This document shows positions 11,676-20,756 of a stretch of 64,000 bases of DNA, piece after piece. The translations under genes and the position numbers were made by a program. The notes under the pieces were generated by a model. It saw only the letters and a program-made list of their open reading frames with translations, did not search any database and was not told where the DNA came from. Position 1 is the stretch's first letter. Each line of letters begins with the position of its first letter. The stretch is from Prostheceraeus crozeri (Eukaryota; Platyhelminthes; Polycladida; Euryleptidae): contig CAJQUW010005318.1 in the NCBI GenBank assembly GCA_907163375.1, positions 62,001 through 126,000 of the forward strand. The letters run 5' to 3'.

Positions 11676-12425
11676 TCATGTATTTTTTTTATCAATATTA
11701 ATTGTAATGAAACCATAATCTTTTGACCAACAATTACTACACGAATGTTTAAAGTCATCTTTATCTCTTATGCACAAATCTCTTAACAAATCACTTAAGT
11801 TTCTTGAATTAATTTCAAATAGCATAAATATATTCGTATTCTTTCTAATAACACTTCTGTCTAATGAATACATACTTTGCGTTAAATAAAAAACACTACA
11901 GTTATGATGTCTACCTCTTGTAAAATAATTTCTCTGAATTGTCTGATTTCTATCATTAACACAATCATCAAAAATTACACAATGTTTCATTCTTATATCT
12001 AATTTTAAGGATCTTGCATATTACCGCTATCATCTATTAATTGTATCTTTATGTGTTTATTTTTATTAGATTCTACTAATTGTATATTTTTCGCTGCTTC
12101 TTCACAATACGAACTTATTTCCTCTTCATATTCAGATTTTTCATATTCTTCAAATAGGGAAGCAATTGCTGTTTTTTTAAGATCATTTTCAAATCCATAT
12201 TTTAAAAATTGATAAACAGGTTGTTCTGCTGTTGTTGCATAAATTATAAGATTATTATAATCTAAAAAGTTTGGAGTAGTTAGAATTTTAAATAATAGAT
12301 ATGTTTTTCCGCATCCTGATCATCCGCAAATAACTGACAAAACTTTATTGGATAGATTTCGATGATGATTGAATTTCACTTTTTTATTTAATGCTAGGTT
12401 TGTAGACATTTCTTCACTCATTTTT
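11676..12425 (-). pseudogene. FtsK/HerA (A32-like) packaging ATPase of the fossil, broken
   Basis: The N-terminal part contains a P-loop of the SGCGKT type and the C-terminal part contains the Walker B-like IFDDCVND plus a downstream YLTQS motif. These are the features of A32-like genome-packaging ATPases used by Polintons, adintoviruses and virophages to pump DNA into capsids. Its place directly after the structural genes fits. The copy is broken. Confidence 0.65.
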
Positions 12426-12561
12426 AATAAAACAATTTTTATTTTTATTTATTTTCTATTTTTCTTAAGAAGAAGAAGAAAATTAAACTTCTCTAACCAT
12501 AAGATCTATCATAATCTTTTCGCCTCCAACATTTATTTCTTGTCCTTTCTCATCCGTAATT

Positions 12562-13131
12562 CTAATGTTTAATGCTGTTAATAGTTTTTCTTGTTATAGG
12601 GAAATATATTAATGTTTGTGGAAACACATTTAATCTATAACCAATGGGTACAGTAAAAGCTGGAAAACTGAATATTAAATTTGACAATTTACCATTTATA
12701 TATCCTCCTTCAATAATGTCACAATGTACAACAATTGAATTTATTTCAGTTATTTTAGGAATCTTCTCACCTAAATGATAACCTTGACTATAGGTTTGTT
12801 TATTAAATCCTAATAGTTTTGACAATGATCTATCATGATTAAAATCAACTTGATGATTTTCGTCTAAAGTAAGAGAAAATTTATTTACTGCTGGTTCAAC
12901 TGCGAAATGCAATTGTTTCTCATCTTTAAATGGTATACCTAAATGTCTCTTAATTTCATTTGATATTGATTCAACTTCGTAAGAACCAGGAAGAAAAGTT
13001 AGTACTTTCCACGTTTTGCCTTTATCAGTAGAATATCTAAATTGATCATTCACATCTTTGATGACGTTTTGAATAGTGTTAAATGTAGAGAAACTAGTCA
13101 ATGCAATTTGATAATTTTTATTATGTTCCAA
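12562..13131 (-). CDS. Fibre/penton-like structural protein of the fossil
   Basis: A 189-residue frame. Its C-terminal half shows the pattern LSKLLGF... then a beta-rich strand IVVHCDIIEGGYINGKL, which parallels the LGF...IYSDI..VGD pattern in the two fibre-like proteins of the large Polinton (26879-29857). The N-terminal half is beta-rich and reads like a jelly-roll or fibre head. I infer a minor capsid or vertex protein. No direct identification is possible by eye. The frame looks whole at this length but may lack its usual N-terminus. Confidence 0.45.
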   Translation of the reverse strand: MEHNKNYQIALTSFSTFNTIQNVIKDVNDQFRYSTDKGKTWKVLTFLPGSYEVESISNEIKRHLGIPFKDEKQLHFAVEPAVNKFSLTLDENHQVDFNHDRSLSKLLGFNKQTYSQGYHLGEKIPKITEINSIVVHCDIIEGGYINGKLSNLIFSFPAFTVPIGYRLNVFPQTLIYFPITRKTINSIKH

Positions 13132-13311
13132 ATGGAGAATGGGTTCTAAATTACAAGCATGTGATGAAGTACTTGTTATAATTTTTAACGTCGTACTGAA
13201 TTTTGATGAACCCAGAATCTGCTAGATTTTCTAAATGATTATTAATTTTTTCTAAATCTGCTGAACACATTTTTTAGATAAAAATTTTAAATAAATATTT
13301 TTTTATAAAAA

Positions 13312-13809
13312 TTAAAAACAGCATATTTCAGCTATACTTTTATAATCCTCTTCATTTAGAATCTTCTTTTCTAATAGTCTTTTTAATATAGCATGAATTT
13401 CATTGAAACTGGAATTATGTCCTTCTTTTATTGCAGATATCAAAATCTCTGATCTATTTAGCAATTCTTGTGGATCATCTGGTAAAAATATAGTTGTTTC
13501 TGTTTTAAAACCTTTTTCTACTTTAGGTGCCGTTGGTAATAAATTTTCTAATTGTTTATAACGTCTAAGAGATTTTACTGCACCAACGCTATCTAACATG
13601 GCTTTATATTTTATAAGATCTTCTACGGCATATTTTTTTAAATCTGCTCCTCTTAAAAGATCAACAAAATTTCTATCTAAACTAATAGATGATTTATCTG
13701 GTGAAAAAATTAAACCCCGTAAAGGTTGTGGAAATATTTCTTTTCCGCCAAGATAAAATCTTGCAAATAATTTTTTCTCTAAAAAGAAAGTAGAATGTTC
13801 AAATAACAT
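13312..13809 (-). CDS. Hypothetical protein of the fossil
   Basis: A 165-residue, mainly helical frame containing LFARFYLGGKEIFPQPLRG near the N-terminus and a helical C-terminus. It lies between the hydrophobic/coiled-coil protein and the fibre-like protein in the same orientation, so a virion role is plausible. The family is not recognised. Confidence 0.4.
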   Translation of the reverse strand: MLFEHSTFFLEKKLFARFYLGGKEIFPQPLRGLIFSPDKSSISLDRNFVDLLRGADLKKYAVEDLIKYKAMLDSVGAVKSLRRYKQLENLLPTAPKVEKGFKTETTIFLPDDPQELLNRSEILISAIKEGHNSSFNEIHAILKRLLEKKILNEEDYKSIAEICCF

Positions 13810-13890
13810 AGATTTTGGTATTTGTTTCTATATTTGCTTCTAACAATCCATAATCATCTAATAATGTTTTAAGTACTGGATCTGTTATAT

Positions 13891-14883
13891 TTACTCGGTT
13901 ATCCTGATTAGCAATTTCTTTTTCAAGAGTTTTAAATGGTTCAATAGTTTTTCAAAATCAGTTTTTACTTGTTTGGTTTGCTGCATTTTTTCAAACATAT
14001 CAGATTGAATACCAGCTTTTGTCATTCTATGCTGAGTATGATTTTCTTTCATAATATTTTTTTGTTTTATTAACTCATCTAATTGTTGAATTCTTTTTTG
14101 ATTATCAGCTTTAATTTTATCCATTTTTAAAATATAATATTTGAATTTTGTGGTAACATTGGAATACAGCAAAAACATTTTACTGAACAAATTATTTTTT
14201 ATTGCTTTGTCTTCTGACATCTTTTCGTCTAAAGTTTTGTTTAATAAAGTTTTTAGTTCTTCTAAAAAAATTTTATCATTTTCTTCATTAGAAATTTTAC
14301 CAACCTGTTTATTCTTGTCATTAACTTGTGTCTGTAATTGAAATGATATTTGATTTACTTCATTAGCTATTTGATCAGATTTTTCAATCTCATCTAACGT
14401 AATAACATTATCATCACATACTCTTTGAAAGTAGTAATGCAGTTTATCATAAACTTCTTTACCGTGAGAATGTTTATTTTTTAATGATTTTCGTTTCTTA
14501 GTAATTAAATATTTATCTAACATTGTAACAAGTGAAGTTGTAAAAACACCCGTACCTGTTAAAGCAGTAGCAACTAATGGAATTACTAAAACACCCGAAG
14601 TTATTATAATTGTGAATACCCCTAAACTTACTGTTATAAAGATTCCAATTCCTTGTGTTACATTCTTAACTTTAGACCATCTCTTTCTTAATTTTTTATA
14701 ATGTTCTAATCTTAATAATAATTGTGATTCCCTATCTTTCATATACCTAACTCTATCTTTGTGTTTTTCTTTAATCATTTCACTTGTTTTTAATTGTGAT
14801 AACGAAGGATATATTTTCGAAGTTTCCTCCATTTTCGCCGTTTTTTCCATTTCTGAGGTTTCTTCCATTATTGAGGTTTCCAT
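13891..14883 (-). CDS. Hydrophobic-core, coiled-coil protein of the fossil
   Basis: A 330-residue frame. It has a short repetitive N-terminus (EETSEMEKTAKMEETSK), a charged helix, a central hydrophobic stretch of about 50 residues (around GIGIFITVSLGVFTIIITSG), and a long C-terminal coiled coil. The layout suggests a membrane-active or membrane-anchored virion or host-interaction protein. It is the first gene of the minus-strand block. The family is not named. Topology was judged by eye. Confidence 0.45.
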   Translation of the reverse strand: METSIMEETSEMEKTAKMEETSKIYPSLSQLKTSEMIKEKHKDRVRYMKDRESQLLLRLEHYKKLRKRWSKVKNVTQGIGIFITVSLGVFTIIITSGVLVIPLVATALTGTGVFTTSLVTMLDKYLITKKRKSLKNKHSHGKEVYDKLHYYFQRVCDDNVITLDEIEKSDQIANEVNQISFQLQTQVNDKNKQVGKISNEENDKIFLEELKTLLNKTLDEKMSEDKAIKNNLFSKMFLLYSNVTTKFKYYILKMDKIKADNQKRIQQLDELIKQKNIMKENHTQHRMTKAGIQSDMFEKMQQTKQVKTDFEKLLNHLKLLKKKLLIRITE

Positions 14884-15042
14884 TTTTTAATAAATACGTG
14901 TATTTTGATATTTTTAGACTATGTGAAAAGACTACGTAAATTCTTAAACTACGTGAAATTGATATTTGTAATATTTTTCGCAAAAATTGCAAGTGTGTAA
15001 AATTTGTAAAACATTGAAAAATATTCGAAAAAAATCGGGTGG

Positions 15043-15116
15043 GGATGTCATACCCTATACTACTCCAGAGTCCAGCACGTCATCCAGGTAACAGAAGCCT
15101 TGGGCTCCATGCTCAT
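15043..15116 (-). pseudogene. Distal piece of the older LINE
   Basis: Read on the minus strand this gives QGFCYLDDVLDSGVV, which matches the FCYLGDMLD...G motif that follows the Cys-rich tail in the same LINE clade as 16541-16990. The younger LINE at 15117-16540 therefore split this element. The piece ends where the AT-rich fossil begins. Confidence 0.65.
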
Positions 15117-16540
15117 TTATTTTTATTTATTTCAGTGAATTTCTCGTACATGCGAGTGGCGTTTTGTCGATTATCGACTTCAAGGCCATAACATAATGCT
15201 TCAAAAACAATTGTATACAGACAACTCAGCTATCGGTAAAGTAAGCGTCATGCAAAAATGAATATAACATAGAATTGAAGGCGGATAGAGTGGAAGCTTT
15301 CGTGATGGTGGATGGAAGCTTGTTCAACTCGCGAGCAGCATTACACTGGAATGAGCGACCACCAAGAGTACGGCAACGGGATTTAGGTGCAATGAGCTTC
15401 AGCGAGGAGGAAGAACGGAGGCGAGCACGTGTGAAAGAATTGAATGAGAAGTCGAGGCGATCAGTGAGGTAGGAGGGAGCACAGTTATGAAGGCACAAGT
15501 ACACTATAATCGCAAGTCTATACTGAATGCGACCTTCAATAGGGAGCCAACGAAGTACTTTTAGTGAGGTTGAGATGTGGTGGTAGCGTGACAGGGAATC
15601 TACCAGACGAGCAGCGGCATTGATTACATTCTGTAAACGTCTCAGCGTAGACTGAGGTAAGCCAGCTAAGGAAGTGATGCAACAATCAAGTTGACTAAAA
15701 GCTAGCGACACAATGAGCGTTATAGTGAGCGAACGAGAGATAGATCTCCGGATTGACTTTGTTTGACGCAAAACTCCGAAGCAGGTCGATATAGTTCGAG
15801 ACACGTGAGTGTTGAAGGTTAAATGGTTATCAAAGATAACTCCGAGGAGTCTCAGAGAGGCGACAGGAGTTGATGGATGGCCACAGAGGGATACAGGGGC
15901 TGATGGGAGAACTTTCTTTTTTCTCGACGAGAACCATATCACATTTGACTTGGAAGCGTTCAGTTGTAGGTGATTGCTTTTCAGCCAGATATTCACTTCT
16001 TCGATACAGGTGGACATGTGTCTACTTAACTCGTCAGTTTGATGTGGACGAGAGGAACAGTAGACTTGAATGTCATCAGCAAATAGATCAACATTGAGAT
16101 CACTTTGCTCGATGGAGCGAGAGAGGTCGGATATGTACAGGGAGAAAAGGAGGTGACCGAGTACTGAGCCCTGAGGAACTCCGGAGATCACTTGAACGGG
16201 ATGAGACCTGTGTCCACCTGAGACGACTGATTAAGTACGGCCAGTCAGAAAGGAGCGAAAACACTCCAGTGATGTGTCTCTGAAAACAAAAGTCGTGTGA
16301 AATCTTTGGAGGAGTGTTGGGTGATGAATGGTATCGAATGCTGACGATAGGTCCAGGGAGATAAGGAGAGAAATGTTTCCTTTGTCGAGGGAGCTCAGGA
16401 TATCGTTGAGCAGATGTAGAGTCGCAGTTTCGGTGGAATAGTGAGGTCTGTAAGCAGATTGAGTTCGGGGTAGCAGACTGTTGGTATTTAGGTAGATCCT
16501 CACTTGTTTGGCAATAATCCTTTCAAGCAGTTTCATAGCA
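15117..16540 (-). mobile_element. CR1/L2-like LINE, 5'-truncated
   Basis: On the minus strand the reverse transcriptase carries the fingers/palm start (LLERIIAKQV), LDLSSAFDTIHH, the QGSVLG box and the catalytic FADD. A typical C-terminal region of this clade follows. The copy is 5'-truncated near 16540 and ends at the 3' side with an A-rich AAATAAATAAAAATAAA tail (about 15117-15135). One in-frame stop near 16222 (TAA) separates the N-terminal part from the rest, so it is inactive. It sits inside an older LINE whose reading resumes on both sides. Confidence 0.8.
15226..16540 (-). pseudogene. LINE reverse transcriptase (partial ORF2)
   Basis: Two parts of one reverse transcriptase (16540-16231 and 16191-15226) are in the same frame and are separated by a single stop codon. 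Motifs in order: SAYRP.YSTETA, SLDLSSAFDTIHH, FLTGRT, SGVPQGSVLG, DLFADDIQVY, and a C-terminal region with LRRLQNVINAAARLV. No endonuclease domain remains because of the 5' truncation. FADD is intact. Confidence 0.8.
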
Positions 16541-16990
16541 TCACCATCTGTAACAGCGTCTAACACACCTGCTGCGGGGTTTCGCGGTATTCCCTGGTAC
16601 TTCTTGCTCGGAAAAGATGCTTGTTCTGCTTGAAGGCAGCATTTCACACCCTGCACTTGCCATACACCCAACAATGACACGACGTACAGAGAAGAGAGTT
16701 TGAACCAACGCCTTCAGAGCAAACAACACAAGGATAGCTGTCTGAAGTCACACCTTTACCAAATCCGATGGAAGAAACCATGACTTTCGACTTTGCATAG
16801 TTAAATTTCATACCCTTGGCTCCGAAACCTTCCTTCCACTTATTGATCCTGGACATGATAACCAACTTCGATTCAGCAATCAAAACAAGATAATTTGCAT
16901 AAAGGATCTCCCAGGGCAAGTTACTGTTGGTTGCGGTTGCCACTGCGTTCATCACTAGGATGAAAAGGAGAGGGCTCAGAACGGAACATT
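16541..16990 (-). pseudogene. Older LINE reverse transcriptase fragment with zinc-knuckle-like tail
   Basis: The minus-strand reading gives QCSVLSPLLFILVMNAVA, a degenerate catalytic box (ANYLVLIAES, where YADDLVLIAE is expected) and GMKFNYAKSKVMVSSIG. A Cys-rich tail follows (CVVCSEGVGSNSLLCTSCHC), typical of a LINE clade that has a PHD-like CxxC region after the RT. Both catalytic aspartates of the YADD box are replaced. The reading continues to the insertion point of the CR1/L2-like LINE and resumes at 15116-15043. Confidence 0.7.
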
Positions 16991-17139
16991 GATAGACTCA
17001 ACGACTATTGTCGACCGAAGTTACAAGAGCTCAGTTATTCGATATTTCAATGTCTTTTCATTGTCATTGTCATAATTGGTTATTCACACATATCTGAATG
17101 CACTTGATTTTTAACATGCTTTGAAGATTGTCCAACTTT

Positions 17140-17145
17140 TTTATT
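17140..17145. repeat. Polinton target-site duplication, left copy (TTTATT)
   Basis: TTTATT directly precedes the AG terminus at 17146 and is repeated at 60889-60894, directly after the CT terminus. Polintons make 6-bp duplications. Confidence 0.85.
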
Positions 17146-17821
17146 AGTAGTAATAAAACGGCGAACACTCGACCGGCGCCCCCCCCCTCTGGAACGACAG
17201 AGTGTCGTGGTCGGCCGCCGTGGTGCTTCGGGTCTGACTCCTCCCCCCCCTGGAACGGCAGAGGTCTGTCGTGGTGTGCCGTCCAGGTTGGTCCACGTTC
17301 ACAAAATGTTCGCTGACTCCCCCCCCTCTGGAACGACAGAGTGTCGTGGTGGTCTTGGGCGACCGCCAGGATTTGTCTTGAGGCTATAGTGTGTGATGTT
17401 TTTCGTACAATCTGCTGAATGTTGGGATGTAAAATGGGCTGTTTCGAGTGCAAGGAGTCCTCGGATGAGGAAACGGAGGCCAGATTCGGATTCAGCGTGA
17501 AATTCTGCATCGGTATGGTGAATTTGAACGCAATCGGAGAGAAAAATTTTCGCTGACGTCCCCCCCCTCTGGAGAGCTCGCTTCGATTTTGGCTTCCAGT
17601 GGACGGATTTTGTCGTGCCATAGCTCGTTTGAAAGCTAAGAGTGAGACAAATTCACTGAAACAAACGGCTTGTTCATATCTGTCTTCGTTTAGATGTGAG
17701 ACGCCATTTAAGATTTTGGGACATTGGCGAAAAACGACAGAGTTAGAATTTGGGACGTTTTGGGCTGTAGCACCAAAACGAAGCATCGGATGGGAAAACG
17801 GATTTCAGATTTGGAATCAGC
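17146..17821 (+). repeat. Polinton left terminal inverted repeat
   Basis: The 676 bp match the complement of 60218-60888 with few differences, mainly in C/G-run lengths. The outer 300 bp contain three modules, each a C-run followed by CTCTGGAACGACAGAG or a close variant (a short hairpin). The inner part equals roughly three quarters of one unit of the right-hand tandem array. The match stops at GGAATCAGC|TTGATG, just before the first promoter. Confidence 0.9.
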
Positions 17822-17834
17822 TTGATGTTATTGT

Positions 17835-17881
17835 CCAATGAGGGTCATCATCCAATGAGAATCAAGCATTTCTATATAAAT
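17835..17881 (+). promoter_or_regulatory. Left early promoter: two CCAAT boxes and a TATA box
   Basis: CCAAT occurs at 17835-17839 and 17852-17856, and TATATAAAT at 17873-17881. It lies just inside the terminal repeat and about 100 bp before the first ATG. The same order and the same 17-nt CCAAT spacing recur on the opposite strand before the polymerase gene (34197-34243). Confidence 0.75.
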
Positions 17882-17982
17882 AGCGAGCCTTCCACAGTGA
17901 GAATCATTCCATCGTTGAATCACACGAGTGACGGACGCACATTTTCTCTCTCTCTAGTTCCCTATTCTATTATCCAACTAAA

Positions 17983-18757
17983 ATGGTAAGTCGCTACTTT
18001 CCCCCCTCTCCTCCCTTGAAAGTAAACTTAATACAATCTTTTTCATTTTCAGGCATCTACTCCATCTGCTGCACTAGTAGGACAAAATGGCGGTCAAACC
18101 TTACAAGGTTCGCTACGATCAGATCATCTACAACTGAGGGCAGTGGAAGAAACAACCAAGGTACATAATCCTACACCGCTACAGCGTAAATTTAAACAAG
18201 TCTTGCGTTATGACGATCATAGCGTAGTACTCCAAACGGGAATGCTCCCTTCCACGGATGTCAAGATAATGCGCAATCAGTATGGGGACTACATACTGAT
18301 CCCCGTGAGTCCGTACATTCGCCACCAACTTGATATTATTGAGGAGTATGTGACATTAAATATGGACATTCCTACTCCTCTTGCTCAAGAGTGGAAGGCG
18401 AGAGATGACAAGGATACTCCCTATAGAAAGATTTGGGATGGTAATCACATTTGCCTACCAGTATCACATTGGTGTACTTACTATAAGAAGGCTGGAGATC
18501 ATTCAATACCCATCAGATGTGATGAGCTCGGAGAAGGTACTTGGGATATCCTTTTCAAAGTGAATGGGCTATATTATGGTCGGCACAAGGATAATAAAAT
18601 AGCCTCTCTCTCCATGCATATGGAATCCATCCTATATATTCCAAAACCACCCAACGTGGATGACATAATTGATCAAATCCTTAACAGCAGTGGTACGAAG
18701 CGCAAGTCGGAGAAGAATACTGCATCAAAACGCAAATCAAAGAAGGAGAATTACTAG
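17983..18757 (+). CDS. Polinton first gene: basic-tailed early protein, possible ssDNA-binding protein
   Basis: The start ATG (17983-17985) is followed at once by a 67-bp intron with GTAAGT donor and TTTTCAG acceptor (17986-18052). The open frame continues from 18053 to 18757 and gives about 236 residues. The middle is beta-rich (YGDYILIPVSPYIRHQLD, LPVSHWCTYYK, GTWDILFKVNGLYYG) and the tail is Lys/Arg-rich, like a nuclear localisation signal. The beta-rich core and the place right behind the promoter suggest a DNA-binding early protein, perhaps OB-fold. That is inference; the family is not recognised. The frame looks whole. Confidence 0.65.
17986..18052 (+). other. 67-bp GT-AG intron directly after the ATG
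   Basis: The donor is ATG|GTAAGT and the acceptor is a pyrimidine tract with TTTTCAG|GCATCT. The polymerase gene at the other end has a 67-bp intron in the same place (33957-34023), also followed by GCATC. Confidence 0.75.
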
Positions 18758-18791
18758 TCCTTTCCTAACTCTACCCTATGACAATTCGTTT

Positions 18792-18917
18792 ATGTGCTTT
18801 GAGTGTCGTAGACGTGGTCTTATTAGATACATTTTACTTCTTCGTTGCCATCATATCATTTGTCTATTTTGTCGTGAAAAGCATCGATGTAATTCTTCAT
18901 TTTGTAATATGTTATAG
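18792..18917 (+). CDS. Mini RING-like zinc-finger protein
   Basis: A 41-residue frame starting MCFECRRRG and continuing with RCHHIICLFC and two further cysteines near the end. The ligand order C-x2-C ... C-H-H-x2-C-x2-C ... C ... C resembles a shortened RING finger, as in E3 ubiquitin ligases. Viruses often use such proteins against host factors. It is very short, and it resembles the finger of the membrane RING protein at 20000-20323. It might be a downstream exon rather than a separate gene. Confidence 0.5.
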   Translation: MCFECRRRGLIRYILLLRCHHIICLFCREKHRCNSSFCNML

Positions 18918-18969
18918 AACGCTTCCTTAGATGTGTAAATTTCCGTTTTAGGCTTCTATCATCATTTTT

Positions 18970-19500
18970 ATGGATTGTGAGGGTGAACCTGTACAGGAGC
19001 TCAGTGCTATTGCTATGAATAATTGGACATATCAGATTGTTAGTGTCTATCATCAACATGCCAACTGCGATCCCAATGTTGATCAATGGGCGAGAAAACA
19101 CATTCATGGACTTAATCTGAAATATTTGCAAGACTATGGCTTTTCTTGTGAGAGTGCTCTTCTTATTGACTTTAAACGATGGTTAGCTGCTTTCAATGTT
19201 ATACGCATCTTTTGTAATAATCCTGGTAAGGAGAGGAAAGTATTTCCCAATCTAATCATTGATGATATTTTGCTCCCACCTTGGGATAGTAGAGTGAATC
19301 AACATTATCATGAAGTCACGAAACGTTTTAAGGATTTGTGTGTTCCTATTTTGTCTATTCGTTGTAGTAGCTACGTTCATAACCAATGCTTCTTTCCTCC
19401 TTACCTCAACACTGCCAAAGTCCTGTATGGTTATCATTGCTCGCTGTATGATAGTTACCAGCTGTATCTATTTTATCTCTTTCAAACCATTGATTTATAA
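18970..19500 (+). CDS. DEDDh-type 3'-5' exonuclease-like protein
   Basis: A 176-residue frame beginning at the D-x-E motif (MDCEGEPVQELSAIA, residues 2-4), as in the ExoI motif of DnaQ-like nucleases. A central FNVIRIFCNNPGKE region looks like ExoII. HCSLYD near residues 155-160 gives the H-x4-D of ExoIII in the DEDDh subgroup. The first strand before D-x-E is short if the ATG at 18970 is used. An acceptor (TTTTAG|GCTTCT) at 18951/18952 leaves the upstream codons open in frame, so a spliced start is likely. It would proofread or process DNA ends. The frame looks whole. Confidence 0.6.
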   Translation: MDCEGEPVQELSAIAMNNWTYQIVSVYHQHANCDPNVDQWARKHIHGLNLKYLQDYGFSCESALLIDFKRWLAAFNVIRIFCNNPGKERKVFPNLIIDDILLPPWDSRVNQHYHEVTKRFKDLCVPILSIRCSSYVHNQCFFPPYLNTAKVLYGYHCSLYDSYQLYLFYLFQTIDL

Positions 19501-19587
19501 TGCATGCTTGTTGCCGTTATTCAATAAATGTTACTATGAGAAGAGTTGTTGTTTTCATGCAATGGATGGGTTAGATAAAGGGCGATC

Positions 19588-19997
19588 ATGTCTTTCTCAA
19601 ACGACTGCGGAACATTACATTTTCATAGGCAAAGTTTAAAAGGAGCTGTTCAAGATTATGTGATAAATTTTCATAAAGATGAGACCGACATCGAAGCAGT
19701 GGTCGATGATGCTAGCACTCTATTTCTAGAGTTAATGAATACATTCTCTGATAGCATTATCATGGCGCGATTAGTTGCGAAAATTAAGTTTAGTCATTTT
19801 GGAAAGGAAGAGGTGGAAAGTCGCTCTTTCCATTTTGCTTCTTATTCAATGGAAGTGGTAGATCACTCCCAAGAATTTTTTAAAGACATATGATAAAAAT
19901 TGCTGAACGTCTTAACGCATTTAACCATCATGGTAGCAGTCTAGTGATTGAAGCGATTTCAGATATTCACATTCAACTTTCCATAAAGAAAAATTGA
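19588..19997 (+). pseudogene. Stand-alone relative of the DNA polymerase N-terminal domain, broken
   Basis: The protein pattern (an FHK..TDIEAVV-type helix, a beta region with KIKFSHFG, then an ERLNAFNHHGSSL-like segment with following beta strand) parallels residues about 130-260 of the Polinton polymerase in this window, which has INFHIQ...[11 protein letters not shown]. The same domain thus seems to exist both fused to the polymerase and as a small separate protein. Its role is unknown; interaction with the polymerase or terminal protein is a guess. The copy is broken. Confidence 0.45.
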
Positions 19998-19999
19998 AA

Positions 20000-20323
20000 A
20001 TGCAGTGGTACTTGATTGTAGCACAACTGGTTTTCGAGCTATGTCTGCTCACTCTCGAAGTATATTCCTTCTGTACATGTGTCTATTATTTAGAAAAGGC
20101 TAGCAAATTCATATCTTCAAAAAGACTTGCTATAGACATCAGTAACGGTGAAACTATGTGTTGTGATGTATGTAAGCGAAAGGATGGAAATGAAAAGCGC
20201 ATCTTCAAGAGATGTAAGCATGCTTTTTGTCAACGCTGTTTCATACGTAATTGCATTCAACTTTGCAAATGTAACCACTGTGATATTGCTCATTTCGAGT
20301 GTCACTCATGCCGCAATAGTTAG
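20000..20323 (+). CDS. Membrane-anchored RING-type zinc-finger protein
   Basis: A 107-residue protein from the ATG at 20000. Residues 1-33 form a hydrophobic segment (WYLIVAQLVFELCLLTLEVY), probably a signal anchor. A RING-like finger follows: CCDVC, then RCKHAFCQRC, then CKCNHC and a final CHSC. The C3HC4-like order suggests an E3 ubiquitin ligase at a membrane. It is similar in layout to the mini RING protein at 18792, so the two may be duplicates. The frame looks whole. Confidence 0.6.
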   Translation: MQWYLIVAQLVFELCLLTLEVYSFCTCVYYLEKASKFISSKRLAIDISNGETMCCDVCKRKDGNEKRIFKRCKHAFCQRCFIRNCIQLCKCNHCDIAHFECHSCRNS

Positions 20324-20374
20324 TACCTATGGAAATGTGGTAAAGATAGGTTTTAGCAAAGACTAACACGGAAA

Positions 20375-20725
20375 ATGGCGAAACGTAAAAGTCAAAAGTC
20401 TTCAAAGTTTTCTTCAGCCATTCAAGCTCTCCGACGAATGAAAGCAAATCAGCGATACAATGCTATACGACATGCTAACGATAAATTCATTTGTGAAATT
20501 ATTTCTCATGTGAGGAAGTTGAGGACGAAGAAATTAGCGCCAAAACAACGAAAGTTACTTAAGCGATATGCTACGAAATTGCGTTTCATCTCCAATCCTA
20601 AAGTCACCCTTCAAAGAAAGAGGAAAACTCTAACACAAAAGGGCGGTTTCCTTTCAGCAATACTTCCAATGATAGCTCCTGCCGTGGGCAACCTATTGGG
20701 TAATATCTTTGGCTCTAAGCGTTAA
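20375..20725 (+). CDS. Small basic virion-like protein with GG site and hydrophobic tail
   Basis: A 116-residue, strongly Lys/Arg-rich protein. A QKGGFL motif near residue 89 resembles the XGG-X sites cut by adenain-type proteases. The remaining C-terminus is amphipathic and hydrophobic (LSAILPMIAPAVGNLLGNIF). Polintons commonly carry such a small basic protein upstream of the ATPase. Adenovirus pVI/pX offers an analogy for DNA binding and membrane disruption, but homology is not claimed. It is followed closely by the ATPase. The frame looks whole. Confidence 0.6.
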   Translation: MAKRKSQKSSKFSSAIQALRRMKANQRYNAIRHANDKFICEIISHVRKLRTKKLAPKQRKLLKRYATKLRFISNPKVTLQRKRKTLTQKGGFLSAILPMIAPAVGNLLGNIFGSKR

Positions 20726-20756
20726 TTATGCAAATGTTGAATCTCAAAGTATTAAA

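Larger units (their letters stand above)
9131..15040. mobile_element. AT-rich Polinton-like/adintovirus-like fossil, partial
   Basis: Base composition changes sharply to very AT-rich between a truncated hAT copy on the left and a LINE on the right. Inside are a plus-strand block (9584-10840) and a longer minus-strand block (10850-14883) that meet convergently. Parts recognised are a packaging ATPase, a fibre/penton-like structural protein and a protein with a hydrophobic core and coiled coil. I see no polymerase, integrase or terminal inverted repeats. It is an incomplete, broken copy with several breaks and appears older than the large Polinton in this window. Family assignment below Polinton-like is uncertain. 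Confidence 0.6.

Noticed and set aside
15275-16097. Plus-strand frames opposite the LINE
   Set aside because: They are antisense to the clear reverse-transcriptase reading.
17070-17786. 238-codon minus-strand frame across the left inverted repeat
   Set aside because: It consists of terminal-repeat and array sequence and has a counterpart at the right end; there is no protein signature.
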